Shown one piece after another: positions 17,230 to 24,413 of a stretch of DNA of 34,796 bases. Position numbers and translations under genes: made by a program. Origin of the DNA: Gemmataceae bacterium (GTDB taxonomy: Bacteria > Planctomycetota > Planctomycetia > Gemmatales > Gemmataceae); the NCBI GenBank assembly GCA_019747685.1, contig JAIEQN010000147.1:1-34796 (forward strand), written 5' to 3'. Each line of letters begins with the position of its first letter. Position 1 is the first letter of the stretch. The notes under the pieces were generated by a model, which was not told where the DNA came from, did not search any database, and worked only from the letters and a program-made list of their open reading frames with translations.

Positions 17230-17607
17230 ATGGCCTTCACCGTCTCCCGCCGGCTCCTGCCCCTCCTCGCCGCCTTCTTCGTCCTGACCGGCACGACCGG
17301 GGCCGCCGACGCCGGCTGGGTCACGCTCAAGAACGACACCCAGCGGGTCGTCGTGATCCAGGAGACGGTGGACTCCCACGGCCAGCCGAAGCGGTGCAAG
17401 CCCGTCCGGCTGTTGCCCGGCGAGAGCGTCCGGGAGTTCCAGCCGGCCGGGACGGTCAAGGTCGAGGTGTTCGACGCCCAGAACCCGGGCCAGCCGCTCT
17501 ACGCCGGCGAACTGGCCGTCAAGGGCGACCGGCAGGCGTTCGCGGTCGGCCTCGACGGCAAGCAGAAGGTCGTCGTCGCCCCGGTCGCCCGGCGGGTGGA
17601 TCGGTGA
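17230..17607 (+). CDS. Small secreted protein of unknown function
   Basis: The 125-residue product has a clear signal peptide (SRRLLPLLAAFFVLTGTTGAADA). A short beta-rich domain of about 95 residues follows, with strands such as GWVTLKNDTQRVVVIQETV and SVREFQPAGTVKVEVFD. No Cys, metal site or catalytic motif is visible. The fold could be a small beta-sandwich exported to the periplasm. I do not recognise a named family, though similar small exported proteins occur in Gemmata-like genomes by my recollection. The ATG at 17230 directly precedes the signal peptide. It is flanked by the nested inverted repeat upstream and a strong hairpin immediately downstream, so it may form its own transcription unit. 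Confidence 0.75.
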   Translation: MAFTVSRRLLPLLAAFFVLTGTTGAADAGWVTLKNDTQRVVVIQETVDSHGQPKRCKPVRLLPGESVREFQPAGTVKVEVFDAQNPGQPLYAGELAVKGDRQAFAVGLDGKQKVVVAPVARRVDR

Positions 17608-17608
17608 T

Positions 17609-17638
17609 GTGGGCCCAGGCCGAAAGGCCTGGGCCCGC
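17609..17638 (+). terminator. Strong GAAA-loop hairpin after the small secreted protein gene
   Basis: GTGGGCCCAGGCC at 17609-17621 pairs with GGCCTGGGCCCGC at 17626-17638, 13 pairs including one G-U, around a GAAA loop. It starts 2 bases after the stop codon. No T-run follows, so termination efficiency is uncertain; in such a GC-rich genome it may still act as a 3' end stabiliser. Confidence 0.55.
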
Positions 17639-17713
17639 ATACGCCCCGCTCGCCGTACCGGCCGCCGGTGGCTAGAGTGTGGGGGTTTCACCCTCCCCCG
17701 CCGCGGCCCCCTC

Positions 17714-19168
17714 ATGACCCCGAACGGCCCCACGTCCGGACCGCCCACCCGCGTCCGCGCCTCGATCCTGGCCCTGCTCTGCGCCCTGGCCATGATCACC
17801 TACCTCGACCGGGCCATGTACGGCAGCGCCAAGGGCGACCTGATGGCCGCCGTCGGCCAGCCGGAGAAGAACTTCTACCTCGTCCTCGTCTTCTTCCAGC
17901 TCGCCTACGCCCTGTTCGAGATCCCGGCCGGGTGGATGGGCGACACCTTCGGCCCCCGGATCACCCTGATCCGGATCGTCGTCTGGTGGTCCCTGTTCGT
18001 CGCCCTGACCGGGTTCGCCGGGATGCCGCTGCCCGGGACGGAGGTGGTCGTCATCGGGTTCGCGGTCCTGGTGGGCATGCAGTTCCTGTTCGGGATGGGG
18101 GAGGCCGGGGCGTTCCCGAACATCGCCAAGGCGATCTACAACTGGTTCCCGGAGACCAGCCGCGGGTCGGCCAAGGGGGCGGTGTGGATGTCGGCCCGGC
18201 TGATGGGCGGGCTGACGCCGGTCATCTGGGTACTCCTCACCGCCGTCGCCGGGCTGTCCTGGCGGCAGGCCCTGTGGCTGTTCGCCGGGGTGGCGGCGGT
18301 GTGGGTGGGGGTGTTCGCCTGGTGGTTCCGGAACGCCCCGGCCGAGCACCCGGCGGCCAACGACGCCGAGGTGGCCCTGGTGAACGCCGGCAAGCCGGCC
18401 GGGGGTGGGCACGACGGGGTGCCGTGGCGGGCGATCTTCGGCAGCCGGAACGTCTGGGCCCTGTGCCTGATGTACACGGTGACCAACTTCAACTGGTACT
18501 TCCTGATGTACTACCTGCCGAAGACCTTGAAGGACCAGTTCAAGGACCAGGTCTCCGGCACCGAGGGGCTGATCCTCCTGGCCCTGCTCGGCGGGGCGCC
18601 GCTGTTGGTCGGCATGGCCGGGTGCCTGCTCGGCGGGCTGTTGACCGACGACTACATCCGCCGGACCGGGGACCGGAAGTGGGGCCGGCGGCTGTACGGG
18701 ATGCTCGGGTACGGGCTGGCCGGGGTGTGCTACCTGGCCGCGTCGTTCTTCACCGGCAACCTGTGGGTGTTCGCCGGCTGCCTGATCCTGGTCGGGCTGA
18801 CCAACGACCTGATCATGGGGCCGTCCTGGGCGGCCGCCCAGGACATCGGCCGGCGGTACTCGGCGGTCGTGTCCGGGGCGATGAACATGGTCGGCAACCT
18901 CGGGGCCGCCCTCGGCAACCTGGTCACCGGCCTCATCCTGGCGGCGTACACGGTGACGCTGACCGGCGACGACGGGGCGACCCGGGAGCAGGTCGAGCCG
19001 GGCGGGTACGTCGCCTGCTTCACCCTGTACGCGGTGATCTACGGCCTCGGGGTGGGGTCGTGGCTGTTGATCGACCCGACCCGGCCGGTCGAGGCCGGGC
19101 GTCAGGCGAGCGCCGGGACCGGCGACGGGAACGGGACGAACGCCTCGTCCGGGACCGGGCCGTCGTAG
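17714..19168 (+). CDS. MFS transporter (anion:cation symporter-like)
   Basis: The 484-residue product has about twelve hydrophobic helices and the first-helix pattern ALAMITYLDRAMYGSAKGDL. The loop-2 motif is GWMGDTFGPRITL, a variant of the MFS GX3D(R/K)XGR(R/K) signature. The long helix run GMQFLFGMGEAGAFPNIAKAIYNWFPETSRGSAKG is characteristic of the anion:cation symporter group, whose members carry hexuronates, galactonate, phthalate or similar organic anions with protons or sodium. Substrate cannot be called. It acts in the cytoplasmic membrane. The ATG at 17714 is the only start that keeps the first helix at the normal place. Its last 67 bases overlap the 3' end of the convergent metallophosphoesterase gene. 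Confidence 0.9.
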   Translation: MTPNGPTSGPPTRVRASILALLCALAMITYLDRAMYGSAKGDLMAAVGQPEKNFYLVLVFFQLAYALFEIPAGWMGDTFGPRITLIRIVVWWSLFVALTGFAGMPLPGTEVVVIGFAVLVGMQFLFGMGEAGAFPNIAKAIYNWFPETSRGSAKGAVWMSARLMGGLTPVIWVLLTAVAGLSWRQALWLFAGVAAVWVGVFAWWFRNAPAEHPAANDAEVALVNAGKPAGGGHDGVPWRAIFGSRNVWALCLMYTVTNFNWYFLMYYLPKTLKDQFKDQVSGTEGLILLALLGGAPLLVGMAGCLLGGLLTDDYIRRTGDRKWGRRLYGMLGYGLAGVCYLAASFFTGNLWVFAGCLILVGLTNDLIMGPSWAAAQDIGRRYSAVVSGAMNMVGNLGAALGNLVTGLILAAYTVTLTGDDGATREQVEPGGYVACFTLYAVIYGLGVGSWLLIDPTRPVEAGRQASAGTGDGNGTNASSGTGPS

Positions 19169-19839
19169 GCGTGGACCTCGACCGCCCCGTCCTTGAGCGT
19201 CAGGTAGTGGCACGGCTTCTCGGTCCAGCAGCCGCTGTTGTAGTACCGGACCGGGCCGGCCTCGCTCGCGGCGGCGTGGTGGGTGTGGCCGCAGCAGACG
19301 GCGTCGTACCCCCGCTTGGCCGCGTACCGGACCGAGTCCGTCTCGATCTTGGCGGCGCAACGGAGGAACGTCTTGCTGTTCCGCTTGGCCAGCTTGGCGA
19401 ACGTGTGGGACGGGTCGAGCCGCTGGAGCAGGTGGTACACCCGGTCGGCCACCCAGGTCACGACCGGGTAGCGGCTGATGAACTCGTCGAACCGGTGGCC
19501 GTGGAGGAACAGCACCCGCCGGCCGCCCGACTCGACCACCAGTTCTTCGGACACCTCGACCCCGAGCAGGTGGGAGACGACGTCCGCCGGGCCGTCGTGG
19601 TTGCCGTTGATCCACGTCACCCCGGCCTCGTCGGACAGCTTCCGCAGCTCCGACAGGACGTTCCAGTGGTGCTTCTTCAGCCGGCGGAAGTCGATCGAGT
19701 CGAACACGTCGCCGTTGAGGATGAGCCGGCGGGTCCGGAGCGGCCCGCGGCGGACCTCCCCCAGGAACTGCACCAATGCCCGGGCCTGGCAGTTGGGGCT
19801 GCCGAGGTGGATGTCGGAAATGACGACGGCGTCGTACAC
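19102..19839 (-). CDS. Metallophosphoesterase, LpxH-like (UDP-2,3-diacylglucosamine hydrolase family)
   Basis: The 245-residue product carries the calcineurin-like metal-binding motifs in order: SDIHLG (D9, H11), GDVFD (D44), GNHD (N80, H81, D82), HGH (H113, H115) and GHTH (H185, H187). The layout and size fit the UDP-2,3-diacylglucosamine pyrophosphatase (LpxH) group, which makes lipid X during lipid A synthesis. Planctomycetes often carry lipid A pathway genes, so this is plausible, but other substrates are possible and no other lpx gene is adjacent. No signal peptide is visible, so it should be cytoplasmic or membrane-peripheral. It converges with the MFS gene and overlaps it by 67 bp. Confidence 0.85.
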   Translation of the reverse strand: MYDAVVISDIHLGSPNCQARALVQFLGEVRRGPLRTRRLILNGDVFDSIDFRRLKKHHWNVLSELRKLSDEAGVTWINGNHDGPADVVSHLLGVEVSEELVVESGGRRVLFLHGHRFDEFISRYPVVTWVADRVYHLLQRLDPSHTFAKLAKRNSKTFLRCAAKIETDSVRYAAKRGYDAVCCGHTHHAAASEAGPVRYYNSGCWTEKPCHYLTLKDGAVEVHAYDGPVPDEAFVPFPSPVPALA

Positions 19840-20145
19840 GGCGGGCCCCGGCGGGACGGGGCGACCCGCGGCGGCCGCCCCTCAGTGTGTGGTATCAAAC
19901 CGGCCGGGCGGAACGGGGTAGTTCGTGTGAAGGTGGGGGATCCGGCGACGAACACCGCCGGCCCGACCACGCCAGCCGTCCGAACCGGACGGTCGGGCAT
20001 GAGGGGTGTGATTGTGGTTCGTACCGTACCGGAGAATTCGGCCGGCGGTCGGAGCCGGTGAGACGGTTGGGGCTTTTATCAAGAGTTGAGTGTCCGGAAT
20101 TTCGACAACGGCAGGAAATTCGTCACGAAAAGTGGGCGCGCGGAG
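19840..20145. promoter_or_regulatory. AT-richer upstream region with operator-like inverted repeat
   Basis: No gene is visible. The part from 20070 to 20130 is notably more AT-rich than the genome background. It holds an inverted repeat GAATTTC (20097-20103) and GAAATTC (20115-20121) separated by 11 bp, centre about 20109. This is the size of a dimeric regulator site and lies about 25 bp upstream of the predicted -35 box at 20146. A role in controlling the McrBC-like operon is inferred. Confidence 0.4.
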
Positions 20146-20174
20146 TTGTTCGCCGCGGCGGGCCGGCTTAATAT
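20146..20174 (+). promoter_or_regulatory. Near-consensus sigma70-type promoter of the McrBC-like operon
   Basis: TTGTTC at 20146-20151 and TAATAT at 20169-20174 are separated by exactly 17 bp, the best promoter match in the window. Transcription would start near 20181, at the first bases of the hairpin that begins at 20179. The leader to the GTG start at 20324 would be about 143 bases. Confidence 0.6.
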
Positions 20175-20178
20175 GCTG

Positions 20179-20245
20179 GTGTCCCGCCGGGTGGTGATCG
20201 CGGTGAATGGGCGACGCCGCGAAAGCCTCCGGCGGGACACTTTTT
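20179..20245 (+). terminator. Leader hairpin with T-run: attenuator or small RNA candidate
   Basis: GTGTCCCGCCGG at 20179-20190 pairs perfectly over 12 bp with CCGGCGGGACAC at 20229-20240, directly followed by TTTTT at 20241-20245. The 38 bases in between can form further pairing (GCGG with CCGC). It lies between the predicted promoter and the McrB-like gene. Transcripts would either end here as a roughly 65-nt structured RNA or read through into the operon. Function as an attenuator, riboswitch-like leader or sRNA is inferred. Confidence 0.55.
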
Positions 20246-20323
20246 CACTTCCGCCGACCCCCCGCGTCGTAATTCCCGCCGATCCCCGGTGCCACCGGCC
20301 GGACTCTTTGTTACCATCGGTTC

Positions 20324-22915
20324 GTGACGCACTCCCGGCCGATCCCCCTCGACCCGCTCCTGGCCGTCTACCGGGCCGGTGATGTCCGCCCCGCCGCGAC
20401 GGTACTGGTGGCCGACTGGCTGCGGCCCGAGGTCCTCGACGCCGCCCCGGACGCGGGGCTGGCGGCCGCGGTCGCCCCGTTCTACTCGGCGGCGGTCCCG
20501 CTGGACCTCCACCCCGGGGCGGTCGGCGGCCGGGTCCGCTTCCTCCGCCACGCCCTCAACCACCTTGTTCACGGCCAGGACCCCCTGCCCGACCGGCTGG
20601 CCCGGTGCCTCGCCCCGGGCGAGGTCTACGCGGTCTGCGGCCTGGGGCGGACGTTCTGGGCGGCGGCCGTCAAGGCCCTCGACCCGGACCGGCACCCGCA
20701 CTGGTGCCCGGCGGCCGAGGCCGGGCTGGTCCGGCTCGGGCTGCTCGATCCCTCGCCGGCGGCGGTCGGGCCGCGGTTCGCGGCCGTCCTCCGGGGGTAC
20801 GACTCCGTCCGGGCCGCCGCCCCCGACCTGTCGGCGACCGCGGTCGACGACTTCCTCGCCCGGGTCGGGCGGATGACCGGCCGGGAACTGCCGGCCGACT
20901 CATTGACCGTCGGGACGGCCTGGGGGCCGGACGCCGACCGGGTCCGGGCCGCCCTGCGGGAGGTCCGGGTGCGGCGGCGGCTGCGGGGCCGGCTCCGGGA
21001 GGCGTCGGCCGAGACGATGGCCGCCCTGTCGTGGTTCCAGGCCGCGGCGGAGCGGGGAGACTGGGTCGCGGCGGGCGAGTCGTTGCGGGCCGCCTTCCCG
21101 GACGGCCGCTGGGAAGCGCTCCTGCCCCGCTTCGACGACGCCGACGACCCGGCGTTACCGTTCCCCGACCGGGCCAAGCTGTGGTGCGAGGTGGCCGCGG
21201 TGCTGCGGGACCGGTTCCGGGTCCACCCGCTCGAACTGGCCGATGTCGTGGCCGCGGCCGTCGAACCCGACGACCCGCCGGCGGGGCGCGAGGGCTTCGG
21301 CGGGTTCTGTGGCGACACCTTCCGGTTCCTCGGCGAGTTGGCCGACGCCAGCGGCAAGGGGTGGATGGCCGAGCGGCGGGGGCGGTATCAGTTCGTCCTG
21401 CGGGAGCCGCTGGTCGAGCTGTGCGAGGCACTGGCCGACCGGTACGTCCGGCCGGTGCTGGGCGGCGAGTACGGCTGGGACCTGGAGGCCGACGCCCGGC
21501 CCGGTCGGGCGCTGACGAGCATCTGCAAGAACGACTTCGGCCGGTCCGGGCCGTACCAGTCCGTTCAGTGGATCACCTTCTACCGCCGGCAGATGGCCAA
21601 CCGCCGGGCCGACGCCCAGTTCTTCGCCCGGGTCGCTCCCGATGGCGTGAAGTTCGGCGTCCACCTCGGGCGGTCGGCCCGGGAGGCCGGCAAGCAGTTC
21701 CGGCGGAACGTCCAGGACCACGCCGAGGCGTTGTTCGCGGCCCTGGCCGCCGGCCGGGCGTTCGTCGAGTGCCGGTTCTGGGCCGGCGACGACCTGAGCG
21801 AGGTGATCCGGGTCCGGACCCCGGCCGACCTGCGGGACTGGGCGGGGCACAAGACCGTGGCGGTCGGCCGGGAGCTGCCGCCGGCCGCCGACGTGCTCCG
21901 CCGCGACGAGCTGGTCGGCGAAGTCCTCCTGACCTTCGACCGGCTCGTGCCGGCGTTCGCCTGCGCGGCCGAGGCCGACCCGCTGCCCCTGCTCCGCCGC
22001 CGGGCCGGGTCGCCGGACGGCCGGCCGGCGTTCGACCGAGTTGCCTTCGGCCGCGAAACCTTCCTGTCGGACGTGTGGCTCGACCGGGTCTACGGCCTGC
22101 TCCGGCTCAAGAAGCAGCTCATCCTCCAGGGCGTCCCCGGTACGGGTAAGACCCACGTGGCCCGCTGCCTGGCCCGGCTGCTGACGGCCGACCGCCCGGA
22201 CGCCGTGCGGCTCGTGCAGTTCCACCCGGCCTACAGTTACGAAGAATTCGTGGAAGGGATTCGGGCGCGGAACGTCGAGATCGACGGCCGGTCGGGGGTG
22301 ACGTACCCGGTGGAGGACGGCGTCCTGTGCGCCTTCGCCGAGCAGGCGGCCCGCCGGCCGAGCGAAGCCCACGTCCTCCTGATCGACGAGATCAACCGGG
22401 GGAACCTGCCGCGGGTGTTCGGCGAACTGCTGTACCTGTTGGAGTACCGCGACCAGGCGGTGACGCTGCCGTACTCGAAGCGGGCGTTCCGGCTGCCGGA
22501 CAACCTCTTGGTGGTGGCGACCATGAACGCGGCCGACCGGTCGGCGGTGGCCCTGGACCAGGCCTTGAGGCGGCGGTTCTCGTTCGTCGAGATGCCGCCG
22601 GACGCGGCCCTCCTGGCCCACTGGCTGGAGCGGCACCCGCCGGCCGACGCCGACGAGGCGTTCGGTCCGCGGGTGGTGCGGGCGTTCGAGGAGCTGAACC
22701 GGCGGCTGGCCCGGGACCTCGGCCCGGACCGGCAGGTCGGGCACAGCTTCTTTATGGTGCCGGGGCTCGATGCCGGTAAACTCGGGGCGGTCTGGGACCA
22801 CCACGTCCGGCCGCTGTTGCTCGACGCGGTCGGCGGCCGGGCCGAGCGGCTGGCCGAGTACGAGTTCGCCCGGCTCCAGGACGGCCGGAAGCGGCGGGAC
22901 CGGCAGCGGGCCTGA
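20324..22915 (+). CDS. mcrB: McrB-like AAA+ NTPase of a restriction system
   Basis: The 863-residue product has an AAA+ motor in its C-terminal third: Walker A GVPGTGKTH near 603-611, Walker B VLLIDEINRGNLPRVFGELL near 684, and ATMNAADRS near 733. The last is the McrB-type variant of NTADRS, followed by LDQALRRRFSF. In McrBC, McrB recognises modified DNA through its N-terminal domain and uses GTP-driven translocation to activate the McrC nuclease. Here the N-terminal 540 residues are large; a module near 390-540 (TSICKNDFGRSGPYQSVQWITFYRRQMANRRADAQFF and following) may be the sensor but I cannot name it firmly. The GTG at 20324 has no clear ribosome site; it is chosen because it is the first start after the leader. 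Two membrane-protein genes separate it from mcrC. Confidence 0.8.
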   Translation: MTHSRPIPLDPLLAVYRAGDVRPAATVLVADWLRPEVLDAAPDAGLAAAVAPFYSAAVPLDLHPGAVGGRVRFLRHALNHLVHGQDPLPDRLARCLAPGEVYAVCGLGRTFWAAAVKALDPDRHPHWCPAAEAGLVRLGLLDPSPAAVGPRFAAVLRGYDSVRAAAPDLSATAVDDFLARVGRMTGRELPADSLTVGTAWGPDADRVRAALREVRVRRRLRGRLREASAETMAALSWFQAAAERGDWVAAGESLRAAFPDGRWEALLPRFDDADDPALPFPDRAKLWCEVAAVLRDRFRVHPLELADVVAAAVEPDDPPAGREGFGGFCGDTFRFLGELADASGKGWMAERRGRYQFVLREPLVELCEALADRYVRPVLGGEYGWDLEADARPGRALTSICKNDFGRSGPYQSVQWITFYRRQMANRRADAQFFARVAPDGVKFGVHLGRSAREAGKQFRRNVQDHAEALFAALAAGRAFVECRFWAGDDLSEVIRVRTPADLRDWAGHKTVAVGRELPPAADVLRRDELVGEVLLTFDRLVPAFACAAEADPLPLLRRRAGSPDGRPAFDRVAFGRETFLSDVWLDRVYGLLRLKKQLILQGVPGTGKTHVARCLARLLTADRPDAVRLVQFHPAYSYEEFVEGIRARNVEIDGRSGVTYPVEDGVLCAFAEQAARRPSEAHVLLIDEINRGNLPRVFGELLYLLEYRDQAVTLPYSKRAFRLPDNLLVVATMNAADRSAVALDQALRRRFSFVEMPPDAALLAHWLERHPPADADEAFGPRVVRAFEELNRRLARDLGPDRQVGHSFFMVPGLDAGKLGAVWDHHVRPLLLDAVGGRAERLAEYEFARLQDGRKRRDRQRA

Positions 22916-22928
22916 CGGGAGGACGCCC

Positions 22929-24413
22929 TTGCGCAGATGGCTGAAGCGGACGGCGGCCGGCGGGCTCCTGGTCGTCGCCGCCCTCGTCGCCGTCGGATTC
23001 ATCGCCCGGGCGGCCTTCCGCCGGGCCGGCGACCGGGAGGTGGCCGCCGTCACGGCCGCACTCGACGCCGAGGAGCCGGGCTGGCGGATCGACGCCATCC
23101 AGGCCGCCCGGGCCAAGGCCGCCCCGCCGGACGCCGACAACCCGATGGCCATCGTCCTGTCGCTCCACGGCCGGCTCCCGCCCGTCTGGGACGACCTCAT
23201 GAAGGCCCGGGACGGGGGCGGGGCGGTCGTCAACGCCCACCCCGTCTTCTCCGAGCTGCTTTGGCTGCTCCAGGGCCGGGCGGCGACGGGCGACCTCGCG
23301 GCGACGGCCCAGGACGAGCTGCTGCGGCCCGGGGTGCTGGCCCGGCCGAACGGCTACCACCCGGTCGAGATCGCCGACAACCCGTGGGACACTCTCCTGC
23401 CGCACGTGCAGAACTCCCGCGCCATCTTCGCCCTGCTCGACGCCGACGGCCGGCTGGCGGCGGTCGAAGGCGACCCCGACCGGGCCGTCCGGGACGCCCG
23501 GGCCGGCCTGGTCGCCGCCCGCGGCCCCGGCGACGAGCCGTTCATGATCTCCCAGCTCGTCCGGCTGGCCGGGGCCAACGTCGCCGTCCGGACGGCCCTG
23601 CAGGCCCTGGCCTGGGGGGAGCCGGCGGCCGGGCTGGCGGAGCTGCAGGCCGAGCTGCTGGCCGAGGCCGACCAGCCCGGGTTCCTGGTCGGCCTGCGGG
23701 GCGAGCGGGCGGTCATGGACCGGGTCTTCGACGGGCTGGACGCCGGCCGGATCGACTTGAGGAACATGGGCGGCGGCCGCGGTGAGTCGTCCACCTTCGA
23801 CGACCTGGCGTTCGCGGCTTACCGCGGGTTCCTGCCGGGCGACCGGGCGATGGGCCTGCGGACGTTGAACGCGGTCATCGAGGCGGCCAAGCTCCCGACC
23901 CACGAGCAGCGGGACGCCGTCGCCGCCGTCCCGCTCCCGCCGGGGCCGAAGGAGGACAGCTACCGGTACATCGTCTCACGGCTCATGCTGCCGGCCTACG
24001 AGAAGGTCCACGAGGCCCACCTGCGGACGATGGCCGACCTGCGTGCGGCGGCCGCGGCGATCGCCTGCGAGCGGTTCCGACAGAAGATCGGCCGCTGGCC
24101 GGAGTCGCTGGACGAACTCCCGAAGGACATTCTCCCGGCCGTGCCGGCCGACCCGTACACCGGCCGGCCGGTCTTGTTCCACCGGTTCGACGACGGGGTC
24201 GGGGTGTACGTCGTCCCGCCGGCCGACGCCCGCCCGCCGGCCTTCCGGCCGCCCGTCGAGTTCGAGGACCCGGACCCGCTGGAGGGCCGGGGCCGGGGGT
24301 GGCGGGTGTGGGACCCGGCGGCCCGCGGGACCACCCGCCCGGCACCCGACCGGGAGTTCATCCCCGAAGAACCGGCCGAGGACGGCCCGCCCCCCGCCCC
24401 GGAGGAGCCGTGA
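22929..24413 (+). CDS. Membrane-anchored protein A of the McrBC-like operon (tandem paralogue)
   Basis: The 494-residue product has one N-terminal transmembrane helix (about residues 9-27, TAAGGLLVVAALVAVGFIA) and a large, mostly helical exterior domain. Landmarks are LDAEEPGWRIDAIQAARAKA, DEPFMISQLVRLAG, LVGLRGERAVMDRVFDGL, and a C-terminal segment ERFRQKIGRWPESLDELPKDI with VPADPYTGRPVL, reminiscent of pseudopilin ends. I start it at TTG 22929 because GGGAGG lies six bases upstream and the helix follows; no ATG or GTG fits. It begins 13 bp after the McrB stop and ends in a 4-base overlap with its paralogue. Similar proteins are a multicopy hypothetical family in Gemmata-like genomes (from memory), so a specific restriction role is unproven. 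Confidence 0.75.
   Translation: MRRWLKRTAAGGLLVVAALVAVGFIARAAFRRAGDREVAAVTAALDAEEPGWRIDAIQAARAKAAPPDADNPMAIVLSLHGRLPPVWDDLMKARDGGGAVVNAHPVFSELLWLLQGRAATGDLAATAQDELLRPGVLARPNGYHPVEIADNPWDTLLPHVQNSRAIFALLDADGRLAAVEGDPDRAVRDARAGLVAARGPGDEPFMISQLVRLAGANVAVRTALQALAWGEPAAGLAELQAELLAEADQPGFLVGLRGERAVMDRVFDGLDAGRIDLRNMGGGRGESSTFDDLAFAAYRGFLPGDRAMGLRTLNAVIEAAKLPTHEQRDAVAAVPLPPGPKEDSYRYIVSRLMLPAYEKVHEAHLRTMADLRAAAAAIACERFRQKIGRWPESLDELPKDILPAVPADPYTGRPVLFHRFDDGVGVYVVPPADARPPAFRPPVEFEDPDPLEGRGRGWRVWDPAARGTTRPAPDREFIPEEPAEDGPPPAPEEP

Noticed and set aside
20324-22915. MoxR-type or dynein-like AAA+ chaperone instead of McrB
   Set aside because: The MNAADRS sensor with ALRRRF and the presence of a McrC homologue in the same operon favour McrB, although the N-terminal domain is unidentified.
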